Assembly (NCBI GenBank): GCA_934533075.1
Contig: CAKTBJ010000049.1
Location: forward strand, 1-15,958
From: an uncultured Paracoccus sp.
Lineage (GTDB): Bacteria > Pseudomonadota > Alphaproteobacteria > Rhodobacterales > Rhodobacteraceae
Reading direction: 5' to 3'
Length of the DNA stretch: 15,958 bases
The notes below the pieces were generated by a model, which saw only the letters and a list, made by a program, of their open reading frames with translations, searched no databases and had not been told where the DNA came from. Positions 1 through 7,572 of this stretch are shown one piece after another (positions within the stretch are counted from its first letter, which is position 1; each line of letters begins with the position of its first letter). The position numbers and the translations under genes are program-made.

Positions 1-2245
1 CAATGGTGGATTCCTCCGCCAGATAGTCCGCGCGCTCCCACCAAAGGCCGGCGTCGTCGCGATAGAGGCTATCGGTTTCCAGCACGCAAAACTGGTCGCC
101 GCGCAGGTGCGGGGCGTGGAACCGGGCATGGCCGTTGGCCAGCAGGAGGTCGCGCGCCTTTGTGGGGATCTGCACGGTGAAGGCCTGCAAATCGCGCGCA
201 AGCTTGCCGGAAGACAGCTCGGCGATGCCCAGGCGGTTCACGGCCGTGATGGCCCTGTCGTCGCGCCTGATGATGACGGGGACCATCGGGCTGTCGATCA
301 TGCGGAACTCTTCGGCGGTTTTGCGATAGGGGAAATCGGTGCCGCTGGGGGCGAAGATGAAGGCCGAAGCCATCGGCTGTCCCATCGATTCGACCCCGCG
401 TGTCCAGTAGACCTTGTGGAACCAGTCGCGGATCGCCTCGATCTCCAGCAGGTTCTCGTAGCCGAATCGGGCGGCCGTGCTGCGCATCGCGTCGGCCAGC
501 GGCTTGATCTGCCGATGGGGTGGATGGTCGGGCGCCCGGAAGACCGTCAGGGTGCTGGAGTCCAGCGGGCGCCGGCCGGATCTGTTCACACGGCCTGCGG
601 TTTGCACGATATTATCCAAGCCGGCTTCCGCCCGCCAACCCACTGGAAAATCAAGATCAACGCCGGCCTCGATCAGGCTGGTGGCGATCAGGCGGCAGGG
701 GCGGCCATCGGTCAGACGCTGCTTTATGTCGGCGATGATGCGGCGGCGATGGGCGGGATATTGGCGGGTGGTCAGGTGGATCAGCCCGTCGAGACCCTCG
801 CCCCGCGCCGCCTCGAACAGGTCCAGCGCGTGCTTGCGGCTGTTCACGATCATCATCGCCTGCGGCGCGGCGCGCAGGGCCGCGATCAGGGTCGCGTCGT
901 CCATCTCGCCGCCATCGGCGATGCGGGTTCGGCGCAGGCGGCGGGCCAGTGCCTCAGGCTCGGGGGCCAGTTCGCGCCCCGCCAACGGCAACCCGCTACG
1001 TCCCAGTTGGGCGCTGTCGAAGGCGGGCTGGGTTGCCGTGCACAACACGATGGTGCAGCCGTAAAGCGCCGCCAGCGCATCCAGCATCCGCAGCACCGGC
1101 ATCAGCAATTCGCGTGGCAGGCATTGCGCCTCGTCCAGGATGATGATCGAGCCGGCGATGTTGTGCAGCTTGCGGCACCGCGAGGGGCGGGCGGCGAACA
1201 GGCTTTCGAACAGCTGCACATTGGTGGTGACGACGATGGGCGCGGCCCAGTCCTCCATCGCGAGGCGGGCCTTGTCGCGCCCCTCCTGACCGAGGCGTGT
1301 TTCGTCGATCGAGGAATGATGCTCCAGCACCACGTCCCCCAGATCGCGAAACAGGTCCTGAAAGATCTTCGCAGATTGCTCCAGGATTGAAGTATATGGA
1401 ATTGCCAGAATAATTCGACGGTGCCCATGTCGCGCCGCATGGTCCAGCGCAAAGCCCATCGAGGCCAGCGTCTTGCCGCCGCCGGTCGGCACCGTCAGCG
1501 TGAACAGGCCCGGCGACAGCGCCGCCCCGGCACGGATATGGGCAAGAATATCGCCGCGCAGGCGGTTCAGTTCGCCTTCACCCGCGAGGCCCGCCATATG
1601 CCGGTCGAAAGCCGACCGCAGCGCGGGCAGAATCTCGGACAGCGCCGGCCAGTCGCGGTCGTGCTGGCGCCCCTCCAGCTGGTCGTAATAGGCTTCGGTA
1701 TCCTTGAAATCCGCATCGACGAGGCAGGAAAACAGCATTCGCCCGGCCACGGACAGGTCGAAGCCGGCGCTGTCCTTGCGCATCTTCGCCAAAAGCTCGG
1801 GCAGCAAGGGCGCTAGGTCAACCACCGCGCCCGAGGTGCGGGCCGGGTCGATGGGGTCGCGCTGGCGGAAAACCTCGACCCGGCGGTCCATGCCGGCTTC
1901 CGAGCCGCGGCTGTCGGGCAGGCCCGCATGGTGGCCCAGTATCGCATGCGCAAGCACCTGTGCGATGGGGTGCTGGCCCGGCCCGGCGCGGCCCAGCAGC
2001 AGGCTGGCGCCGGCGGTCGAGTGATCCACGGCGCGGGCGTCGCCGCGCAGGCGCCGCTGGAAGGCCGGGTCGTATTTGCCGAAATCGTGGAAACGGGCTG
2101 CCAGTTTGGCGCACTCTGACAGGCCGAAGGGGCGGGCCGTTTCGGCCGCGCGCCGGGCCGCGCCCGCGTGGTGATCCGCCAGCGTTTGCCAGTCGCTGCC
2201 GTCGTCCGATTTGCCGGAATGGGCGAAATATTCGGATGATGACAT
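1..2245 (-). CDS. cas3: CRISPR-associated helicase-nuclease Cas3 (partial, C-terminus off the left edge)
   Basis: Cas3 is the ssDNA nuclease and 3'-5' helicase recruited by Cascade to degrade invading DNA. I translated the reading frame through to the left edge: 748 codons with no stop. The N-terminal HD nuclease domain shows H25, H53-D54 (FHDFGK), H75 (DHSTAG) and H100/H105/H106 (HAILGHHAG). The SF2 helicase follows: Walker A TVPTGGGKT with K258, DEAQ box at 371-374 followed by CLP, CTATQP motif III just after, a SLIEAGVDLDF motif, and motif VI QTAGRVNRSGR at 548-558. DEAQ plus CTATQP is characteristic of Cas3. Type I-C Cas3 is about this long, so few residues should be missing. The ATG at 2245 is preceded by AAAGG. 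Stretches such as 1375-1425 are more AT-rich than the neighbours, as expected of an acquired locus. Cas3 as first gene with the rest downstream fits type I-C; the subtype is inferred. Confidence 0.95.
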   Translation of the reverse strand, partial: MSSSEYFAHSGKSDDGSDWQTLADHHAGAARRAAETARPFGLSECAKLAARFHDFGKYDPAFQRRLRGDARAVDHSTAGASLLLGRAGPGQHPIAQVLAHAILGHHAGLPDSRGSEAGMDRRVEVFRQRDPIDPARTSGAVVDLAPLLPELLAKMRKDSAGFDLSVAGRMLFSCLVDADFKDTEAYYDQLEGRQHDRDWPALSEILPALRSAFDRHMAGLAGEGELNRLRGDILAHIRAGAALSPGLFTLTVPTGGGKTLASMGFALDHAARHGHRRIILAIPYTSILEQSAKIFQDLFRDLGDVVLEHHSSIDETRLGQEGRDKARLAMEDWAAPIVVTTNVQLFESLFAARPSRCRKLHNIAGSIIILDEAQCLPRELLMPVLRMLDALAALYGCTIVLCTATQPAFDSAQLGRSGLPLAGRELAPEPEALARRLRRTRIADGGEMDDATLIAALRAAPQAMMIVNSRKHALDLFEAARGEGLDGLIHLTTRQYPAHRRRIIADIKQRLTDGRPCRLIATSLIEAGVDLDFPVGWRAEAGLDNIVQTAGRVNRSGRRPLDSSTLTVFRAPDHPPHRQIKPLADAMRSTAARFGYENLLEIEAIRDWFHKVYWTRGVESMGQPMASAFIFAPSGTDFPYRKTAEEFRMIDSPMVPVIIRRDDRAITAVNRLGIAELSSGKLARDLQAFTVQIPTKARDLLLANGHARFHAPHLRGDQFCVLETDSLYRDDAGLWWERADYLAEESTI

Positions 2246-2282
2246 GAGTTGCCTTTCTGAAAACATTCGCCCAACATCAGGA

Positions 2283-2311
2283 ATGCTAGGGCGATGCCTT
2301 CAGTCCAGCAA
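2283..2311 (-). promoter_or_regulatory. Possible weak cas3 promoter
   Basis: In the 102-base gap between the ligase gene stop and the cas3 start, the minus strand reads TTGCTG (2306-2311), a 17-base spacer and TAGCAT (2283-2288). Matches to the sigma70 consensus are 3/6 and 4/6. This would give a leader of about 30 bases before the cas3 ATG. The match is weak, and read-through from the upstream operon on the same strand is equally possible. Confidence 0.3.
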
Positions 2312-2347
2312 TCGGAAATTGCACGGCATTTTACCGGTTCCGGCCGG

Positions 2348-3679
2348 TCACACCGTATCGAGATAGATCTCGATCATCTCTTCCTCGGTCAATTCGGCCA
2401 TGTAATGGGCCTCCTGCCGCTTGGTGCGCACGAAATTGTCGACCAGATGCGCCGGGAAGATGCGGCGGATGATGGGGCAGGTCTCGAAGGCGTCGATGGC
2501 CGTCAGCCATTCCCCCGGCAATTGCGCCAGATTCTGATCATAGGCGTTGCCGGTGAAGGGCGCGGGACAGGGCATGGCGTCCTCGATCCCGATCAGCGCC
2601 GCCCCGAGGATCGCCGCGATCGACAGATAGGGATTCACGTCGCCCCCGGCCACGCGATGCTCGATCCGCCGGGCGGCGGGCGAGGAGACGGGAATGCGGA
2701 TCGCCGCCGTGCGGTTTTCATAGGCCCAGCCGATGCCGGTGGGCGCATGGGCATTGGGCACCAGCCGGTCGTAGCTGTTCTGGTGCGGCGCGAAGACCAG
2801 CGTCGAGCCGGGCATCGCCGCCAGGCACCCCGCCACCGCATGGCGCAGCGTATCCGAGCCTTGCGGGCCGCCATCGTCGAAGATGTTGCGGCCCTCGCCG
2901 TCCAGCACCGAGAAATGCATGTGCATGCCGTTGCCGCTGAACGCCTCGTAGGGCTTGGCCATGAAGCTGCCGGCGACGCCGAATTGCCGTGCCAGCCCCT
3001 TGACCAGCAGCTTGAACAGCCAGGCGTCGTCTGCGGCCTTCAGCGGGTCGGCCTGGTGCATCAGGTTGACCTCGAACTGGCCGGGCGCGGCCTCGGAGAT
3101 CGCGGTGTCGACGGGAATGTCCATCTCCTCGGCCGCATCGTAAAGCCGGGTGAAGAACGGGTCGAACGCATCCAGCGCGCGCAGGGACAGCGTTTCCGCC
3201 CCGGTCCGACGCTTGCCCGAGCGCGGGCTGGCCGGCACCTGCAAATGCTGGCCGGAATCGTCGATGAGGAAGAATTCCAGCTCGGTCGCGACCACCGGCG
3301 TCAGGCCCCGCGCCTTGTAGCGCGCCACCACCTGCGCCAGCGCGTGGCGCGGGTCGCCGGCATAGGGGCGCCCGTCCAGATGGAACATCCAGATCGGCAG
3401 CAGCGCGGTGGGCGCGTCCAGCCAGGGCATCGGCAGAAAGCCCCGGTCGGTCGGCAGCAGCATGCCGTCGGGGTCGCCGGCCTCGAAGACCAGCGGCGAA
3501 TTCTCGATATCCTCGCCCCAGATGTCCATGTTCAGGACCGAGAAGGGGAATTTCGTCCCTTCCTCCATCAGCTTGTCGGCAAAGCGCGCCGGGATGCGCT
3601 TGCCGCGCGCGACGCCGTTCAGGTCGGGCGCCGCGGCCCGGATGGTCTTGACCTGGGGATGTTCGCGCAGCCATTCCAT
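2348..3679 (-). CDS. Glutamine synthetase family protein (gamma-glutamyl amine ligase, PuuA-like)
   Basis: A 443-residue ATP-dependent ligase of the glutamine synthetase fold. Visible catalytic motifs in order: TELEFFL (E133, E135), SEAAPGQFEV (E196, E203), GNGMHMHFS (H253/H255), NSYDRLVPNAHAP (R305), ENRTAAIRIP (R323) and IEHR-VAGGDVNPYL (E340, R342). All metal- and ATP-binding positions seem present. It is shorter than true GlnA and has no C-terminal adenylylation tyrosine segment, as in gamma-glutamylputrescine synthetase and related GS-like ligases that join glutamate to an amine. It is the last gene of the ABC importer operon, starting 3 bases after the permease stop, with AGGTGA overlapping that stop. 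The natural inference is that it activates the imported amine or amino acid for catabolism or nitrogen use. The substrate cannot be read from sequence alone. Confidence 0.93.
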   Translation of the reverse strand: MEWLREHPQVKTIRAAAPDLNGVARGKRIPARFADKLMEEGTKFPFSVLNMDIWGEDIENSPLVFEAGDPDGMLLPTDRGFLPMPWLDAPTALLPIWMFHLDGRPYAGDPRHALAQVVARYKARGLTPVVATELEFFLIDDSGQHLQVPASPRSGKRRTGAETLSLRALDAFDPFFTRLYDAAEEMDIPVDTAISEAAPGQFEVNLMHQADPLKAADDAWLFKLLVKGLARQFGVAGSFMAKPYEAFSGNGMHMHFSVLDGEGRNIFDDGGPQGSDTLRHAVAGCLAAMPGSTLVFAPHQNSYDRLVPNAHAPTGIGWAYENRTAAIRIPVSSPAARRIEHRVAGGDVNPYLSIAAILGAALIGIEDAMPCPAPFTGNAYDQNLAQLPGEWLTAIDAFETCPIIRRIFPAHLVDNFVRTKRQEAHYMAELTEEEMIEIYLDTV

Positions 3680-3682
3680 GTC

Positions 3683-4510
3683 TCACCTGATCAGTTGCGG
3701 CCGGTAGCGCAGGCGTTGCCGCGCGCCGGGCAGATGGCGGTTCAGCCGCCGGTTGGCCATCCCGAACAGGCCGATCAGGCACAGGGTCACCAGAATGAAA
3801 TAGCCGGCGACGATCGGATAGGCGACGAAGGGGTTGAAGGTCCGGTCGGCGAAGAAGCTGGCGTAATACAGCGCATCGCCCCGCTGCTGGATCGCCGGAA
3901 AGCCCGAGAAATAGACCAGCGTCGTGGCGTGGAACAGGAAGATCGCCTCGTTGGTATAGCTGGGCCAGGCCAGCCGCAGCATGGTGGGCCAGATGATGCG
4001 GCGGAAACGCGCCCAGCCGGTCAGGCCATATGCATCGGCGGCCTCAACGTCGCCCTTGGGCACCGCCATCAGCGCGCCGTGGAAGATCTGCGCCGAATAG
4101 GCCGAGGTGTTCAGCACCAGCACCAGCAGCGCCCCCGCCCAGGCCCTGGTCATCCAGCTGGTCTGAACGGTCAGGCCGAGGATGCTGATACCGCTTTTCG
4201 GCAGCAGCACCAGCAACTCGTAGAAGAAGAAGAACTGGATGAACAGCGGACTGCCGCGAAAGACATAGATGAACCCTTCCGCCGGGCGGCGCAGCCAGGG
4301 GTTCGGGCTGGCCTTGGCCACCGCCAGAGCCGAGGCGAGGAAGAACCCGATCCCGACCGCGAAGAAGGCATAGTAGAAGTTCCAGATCAGGCCCGAGCCG
4401 ATCAGCGTCATCTGCTCGCACAGGGAATAGCTGCCGCGCGGCAGCAGCCGCTCGCCGATGCCGATCGAGCGCAGGCCGTAATTCTGGATGGTCTGCCAGC
4501 ATTCGTTCAT
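3683..4510 (-). CDS. Polar amino acid ABC transporter permease (HisM/ArtM type), permease 2
   Basis: A 275-residue inner-membrane permease of the HisMQ/GlnP family, half of the translocation channel. Hydrophobic segments lie near residues 40-64, 86-104, 124-137 and 228-250. The EAA loop contacting the ATPase is at 156-176 (EAADAYGLTGWARFRRIIWP). The start ATG at 4510 overlaps the stop of permease 1 as ATGA, a 4-base overlap implying translational coupling and paired heterodimer assembly. The open frame extends further upstream, but that part lies inside permease 1 and is not needed. The N-terminus has about 35 residues before the first membrane segment, somewhat longer than usual. Confidence 0.93.
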   Translation of the reverse strand: MNECWQTIQNYGLRSIGIGERLLPRGSYSLCEQMTLIGSGLIWNFYYAFFAVGIGFFLASALAVAKASPNPWLRRPAEGFIYVFRGSPLFIQFFFFYELLVLLPKSGISILGLTVQTSWMTRAWAGALLVLVLNTSAYSAQIFHGALMAVPKGDVEAADAYGLTGWARFRRIIWPTMLRLAWPSYTNEAIFLFHATTLVYFSGFPAIQQRGDALYYASFFADRTFNPFVAYPIVAGYFILVTLCLIGLFGMANRRLNRHLPGARQRLRYRPQLIR

Positions 4511-5403
4511 GCCGCAGCCCCCCTGGCATCGGCCTTGCGCAGCGCCTCGCCGGCCAGCGTGGCCTGTCCGCGCGCCATGCGGCGGGTGAGGCGGGCGATC
4601 ACCCGCTCGGACAGCGAGGTCATCAGCAGGTAGAACACCAGGATCGCGGTGAAATACCAGATGCGCCAGTCGCCATGCGGATACTGGAAGGCGGCGGTCT
4701 TGGTGCCGCCCAGTTCGCGCGCCCAATAAACCACGTCCTCGATGCCCAGCAGGAACAGCAGCGGCGTGGCCTTCAGCAGGATCATCCACAGGTTCGACAG
4801 GCCCGGCAGCGCGTAAAGCCACATCTGCGGGATCAGCACCCGGCGCGCGACCTGGCGCGGGGTCATGCCGTAGGCCTCCGCCGTTTCCAGCTGCGCGCGC
4901 GGGACCGAATTCATGGCGCCCTGCAACACGTTGCCGGCGAAGGCGCCGAAGACGATGGCGAAGGCGACAACCGCCAGCACCACGGCATAAAGCTCATGCA
5001 CCCAGGGCGCGGCGGTGGAGAGGGGCAGCTTGGCGGCCGGGCAGACCAGAAATTCCTGCCCCTGCCGGATCGGCCCCCAGTCGGGACCGCATTTCGCCTG
5101 CGCGCGCAGCCATTCCAGCCCCTGGTCGATGGCGATGGGCACGAACAGGAAGAAGATGATGTCGGGCACCCCGCGCACCATCGACACATAGGCCTTGCCC
5201 AGCCAGCGCAGCGGCGCGATGCGCGAGCGCACGGCCATCGCCCCGCCAAAGCCGAACAGCAGCGCCACCGGCGCCGTCACCGCCAGCAGCGCCAGCACGG
5301 TCCCGAAGCTGGCATAGAACAGCATGTGCTTGCCCGATGTGAGGTAGCACATCAGCCAGGCGGCACCCTCTAGGGTCTTGGGATCGGCGCAGAACGCGAA
5401 CAT
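4507..5403 (-). CDS. Polar amino acid ABC transporter permease (HisQ type), permease 1
   Basis: A 298-residue inner-membrane permease of the HisMQ family, partner of the downstream permease. Hydrophobic stretches lie near residues 27-57, 80-93, 137-160, 196-222 and 248-263. The EAA loop is at 173-192 (ETAEAYGM followed by RVLIPQ). A soluble insert at about 95-133 (with C105 and C121) sits between membrane segments and is longer than in the enteric HisQ. The ATG at 5403 lies 10 bases after a strong hairpin whose 3' arm contains AAGGGG, the nearest ribosome-binding-like sequence. Expression may therefore depend on that structure. The gene is coupled to permease 2 by a 4-base overlap. Confidence 0.93.
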   Translation of the reverse strand: MFAFCADPKTLEGAAWLMCYLTSGKHMLFYASFGTVLALLAVTAPVALLFGFGGAMAVRSRIAPLRWLGKAYVSMVRGVPDIIFFLFVPIAIDQGLEWLRAQAKCGPDWGPIRQGQEFLVCPAAKLPLSTAAPWVHELYAVVLAVVAFAIVFGAFAGNVLQGAMNSVPRAQLETAEAYGMTPRQVARRVLIPQMWLYALPGLSNLWMILLKATPLLFLLGIEDVVYWARELGGTKTAAFQYPHGDWRIWYFTAILVFYLLMTSLSERVIARLTRRMARGQATLAGEALRKADARGAAA

Positions 5404-5412
5404 GGCGGGCAG

Positions 5413-5437
5413 GCCGCCCCTTCGGGAAAGGGGCGGC
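5413..5437 (-). terminator. Intercistronic hairpin between binding protein and permease genes
   Basis: A 25-base inverted repeat with perfect 10-base arms (5413-5422 and 5428-5437) and a central 5 bases. It lies between the binding-protein stop (5444) and the permease start (5403). There is no T tract, so it is probably not a full terminator. Such hairpins in ABC importer operons commonly stabilise the upstream binding-protein mRNA or cause partial termination, giving excess binding protein. One arm also carries the AAGGGG that could serve as the ribosome site for permease 1. Confidence 0.65.
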
Positions 5438-5443
5438 TATCGC

Positions 5444-6166
5444 TCAGAAGCCGGTGGCGTCTTCGCCGAAATATTCGCGGATCAGGGCGTTGAGCGTCCC
5501 GTCCTCCTTCATTGCGGCCAGCGCGGCGTTCACCTTGTCCTGCAACTCGGTGTCCGAGCGGCGCATGCCCATCGCGATGCCCTCGTCCAGATTGACCTCG
5601 CCGCCGACCCAGACCAGATCATTGCCCTGCTCGACCACCGGCACCAGCGGCGCCTTGTCGGCGAAGGCGGCGTCGGCCTCGCCGTTGCGGACGGCGGCGA
5701 TGGCCTCGTCCACGGTCGAGAACTCGATCAGCGTCGCGCCCGATTCCGCGATATGGTCGGCCTGCACGGTGCCGGCCTGCACCGAGACCACGCCGGTCAC
5801 GTCCGCATCTTCCGACAGCGCGACATAGGCCGACGGCTCCGGCGGGAAATAGGGGTCCGAGAAGGCGATGGACTGCTTGCGCTCCTCGGTCACGGACATG
5901 CCGGCCAGGATCGCGTCATAGTTGCCGCTGACCAGGTTGGGGATGATCGAATCCCAGTCGTTCTTGACGAAGACGCATTCCAGTTCGGCACGCGCGCAGA
6001 TCTCGTTGCCGACGGCGATGTCGAAGCCGGCCAGCTCGCCGCTGTCGTCCACGAAGTTGAAGGGGGCATAGGCGCCCTCGGTCGCGATGCGCACCGGGGC
6101 GGCCTGGGCGGCGGTCACGGCCAGCGCGAGGCCGGCGGCGGCCAGAAGGGTGGTCTTGGAAATCAT
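5444..6166 (-). CDS. Periplasmic amino acid/amine-binding protein of ABC importer (SBP_bac_3 family)
   Basis: A 240-residue solute receptor resembling HisJ/ArgT/ArtJ. Residues 1-22 form a Sec signal peptide (charged MISKTT, hydrophobic core, AQA cleavage site). The mature part shows family landmarks: RIATEGAYAPFNF at the start of lobe I, GFDIAVGNEIC, the WDSIIPNLVSGNYDAILAGMSVTEERK block, FSDPYF, an EADAAFAD segment and a C-terminal DGTLNALIREYFG. These match class 3 receptors for polar amino acids and related compounds such as opines. It has a good ribosome site (GGGAGA, 6 bases before ATG). It lies 63 bases after the ATPase stop and 40 bases before permease 1. The ligand is not determinable here; the downstream ligase suggests an amine-bearing compound. 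Confidence 0.94.
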   Translation of the reverse strand: MISKTTLLAAAGLALAVTAAQAAPVRIATEGAYAPFNFVDDSGELAGFDIAVGNEICARAELECVFVKNDWDSIIPNLVSGNYDAILAGMSVTEERKQSIAFSDPYFPPEPSAYVALSEDADVTGVVSVQAGTVQADHIAESGATLIEFSTVDEAIAAVRNGEADAAFADKAPLVPVVEQGNDLVWVGGEVNLDEGIAMGMRRSDTELQDKVNAALAAMKEDGTLNALIREYFGEDATGF

Positions 6167-6229
6167 CGGTTTCTCCCTGAGTCGGTTCTGGTTTTAGGCT
6201 TGCGCCGGTTGATATTCGGTAAACGCGCC

Positions 6230-7051
6230 TCAGCCCGAGGCAGAAAGGAACTGGCGCAGCCTTTCGGTCCGGGGCGCGCGGAAGATCTGGTCGGGCGGGC
6301 CTTCCTCCTCGATCAGGCCCTTGTGCAGGAAAACGACGTGATCGCTGACATCATGGGCCAGCCGCATGTCATGCGTCACCAGCAGCATGGTGCGATGCTC
6401 GGCGGCCAGGTCCTTGATAACCTTGACCACCTCCTGCTGCAATTCCGGGTCCAGCGCCGAGGTCGGCTCGTCGAACAGCAGCGCGCGCGGCTCCATGCAC
6501 AGCGCGCGGGCGATGGCGGCGCGCTGCTGCTGGCCGCCGGAAAGCTGCGCCGGCCAGGCATCGCATTTGTCGCCGATGCCCACTTTGGCCAGCAGGGCGC
6601 GGGCGCGGGCCTCGACCTCGGCCGGGTTCTGGCGCAGCACGGTGACCGGCGATTCCATGACGTTTTGCAGGATGGTCATGTGCGACCACAGGTTGAACTG
6701 CTGGAACACCATCGCCAGGTTGGTGCGGATGCGCGTCACCTGCGCGCGGTCGGCTGGCTGGCGGGCATGGCCCTCACCGCGCCAGCGCACCGGCTCGCCC
6801 TCGAACAGGATCTCGCCCTGCTGGCTCAGCTCCAGCAGGTTGCAGCAGCGCAGCAGCGTGGATTTCCCGGACCCGGAGGAGCCGATCAGGCTGATGACAT
6901 GGCCGCGCGGCGCGGTCAGGCTGACCCCCTTCAGCACCTCCAGCGGGCCGTAAGCCTTGTGCAGGCCACGGATTTCGATGACCGGGGCCTCGGCGGCGCG
7001 GTCGGGCGCGGGCATGTCCGTCAAGGGCGCGGTCCCTGCGTGAGGCGGCAT
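6230..7051 (-). CDS. Polar amino acid ABC transporter ATP-binding protein (HisP/ArtP type)
   Basis: The ATPase that powers the importer encoded by the next three genes. It has Walker A GSSGSGKST at 57-65, a Q-loop FQQFNLW, signature LSGGQQQR, Walker B LLFDEPTSALD and switch histidine VTHD: a complete HisP/GlnQ-type nucleotide-binding domain of 273 residues. I chose the ATG at 7051 because GGCGAGG lies 7 bases upstream and the upstream TerB-like gene stops with TAG one base before it, giving tight coupling. An internal ATG at 7015 would give 261 residues, closer to the family norm and starting 10 residues before the conserved VIEIRGLHKAYG, but has a poorer ribosome site. The start is uncertain by these 12 codons. 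Confidence 0.94.
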   Translation of the reverse strand: MPPHAGTAPLTDMPAPDRAAEAPVIEIRGLHKAYGPLEVLKGVSLTAPRGHVISLIGSSGSGKSTLLRCCNLLELSQQGEILFEGEPVRWRGEGHARQPADRAQVTRIRTNLAMVFQQFNLWSHMTILQNVMESPVTVLRQNPAEVEARARALLAKVGIGDKCDAWPAQLSGGQQQRAAIARALCMEPRALLFDEPTSALDPELQQEVVKVIKDLAAEHRTMLLVTHDMRLAHDVSDHVVFLHKGLIEEEGPPDQIFRAPRTERLRQFLSASG

Positions 7052-7052
7052 G

Positions 7053-7523
7053 CTACGGCCTCGCCTGTTCAAGGCCCAGCTCCTCCGCGGCCTGCCGCCG
7101 TGCCAGCGCCGAATCGACATCGTTCACGCCCAGCAGCCCGGCGGCGAGGCGCACGGCGGCCTCTTCCTCGGGCGCGCGGGTTCCGTCGCTCAGCGCGACC
7201 TCCCACAGGGCGGCGATGACGCCGATGCGGTCCTCCAGCGCCACGCGCTCCTTGATGCAGCGGGTGAGGCGCACGGTGTCGGGAGCCTCGGCCTCGATCA
7301 TCTCGGCGGCGGCGCGCTGTTCGCCGGCCTGGGCATGGGTGAGACCGCAGCGGCGGGCCAGGATGGCCTCGATCCGGTGCTGCTCGCCTTCGGAATAGCG
7401 GTCGTCGGCGCGGGCCACGCGGATCAGCAGGGCGGCGACGGCAAGTTCCCCATCCGCGCCGCCAAGGGGTTGCGGCGAGGGTTCATCCTCGGAAAACAGG
7501 CGCGACAGCAGGTTACGAAACAT
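7053..7523 (-). CDS. TerB-like protein of COG4103 type
   Basis: A 156-residue, all-helical, acidic cytoplasmic protein resembling the TerB-like family common in alphaproteobacteria. Visible features are a short amphipathic N-terminus (MFRNLLSRLF), then LAVAALLIRVARADDRYSEGE, EAPDTVRLTRCIKERV, and IAALWEVALSDGTRAPEEE followed by GVNDVDSALARRQ. The two acidic blocks (ADDRYSEGE and SDGTRAPEEE) resemble the metal-binding acidic motifs of TerB. The family name comes from tellurite-resistance loci, but no other ter gene is present, so tellurite resistance should not be assumed. It is the first gene of the ABC importer unit, its stop one base from the ATPase start. No convincing ribosome site precedes the ATG; see the promoter entry for a probable leaderless start. 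Confidence 0.85.
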   Translation of the reverse strand: MFRNLLSRLFSEDEPSPQPLGGADGELAVAALLIRVARADDRYSEGEQHRIEAILARRCGLTHAQAGEQRAAAEMIEAEAPDTVRLTRCIKERVALEDRIGVIAALWEVALSDGTRAPEEEAAVRLAAGLLGVNDVDSALARRQAAEELGLEQARP

Positions 7524-7529
7524 GTCCCG

Positions 7530-7557
7530 ATCATAGGCGGATGGGAAAGGGTGTCCA
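7530..7557 (-). promoter_or_regulatory. Sigma70-type promoter of the importer operon, predicted leaderless start
   Basis: The minus strand reads TGGACA (7552-7557, 5/6 match to the -35 consensus), a 16-base spacer and TATGAT (7530-7535, 5/6 match to the -10 consensus). Exactly six bases (CGGGAC) separate the -10 box from the ATG at 7523, so the expected start of transcription is the A of that ATG. This is the geometry of a leaderless mRNA and agrees with the lack of a clear ribosome site. It should drive the whole six-gene unit. Confidence 0.6.
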
Positions 7558-7572
7558 GCGGAACCTTGCCGA

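Noticed and set aside
107..1390. Long plus-strand open frame opposite cas3
   Set aside because: It lies on the antisense of a clearly conserved cas3 frame and reads as Gly/Arg/Gln/His-rich sequence without family features; long antisense frames are expected at this GC content.
1..2245. Suspected frameshift in cas3
   Set aside because: I read the frame codon by codon from 2245 to the edge; it is continuous and all motifs are in one frame.
2294..4633. 779-codon plus-strand open frame
   Set aside because: Antisense to the ligase and permease genes; composition (His/Arg/Gln/Gly-rich) is that of a shadow frame.
5413..5437. Full Rho-independent terminator inside the importer operon
   Set aside because: The stem is strong but no T tract follows, and permease genes immediately downstream must be expressed.
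5378..7219. 613-codon plus-strand open frame
   Set aside because: Antisense to the binding protein and ATPase genes, whose motifs are unambiguous.
7053..7523. Tellurite resistance role for the TerB-like protein
   Set aside because: No terC, terD, terZ or other ter gene is present; the COG4103 family is widespread without such a phenotype.
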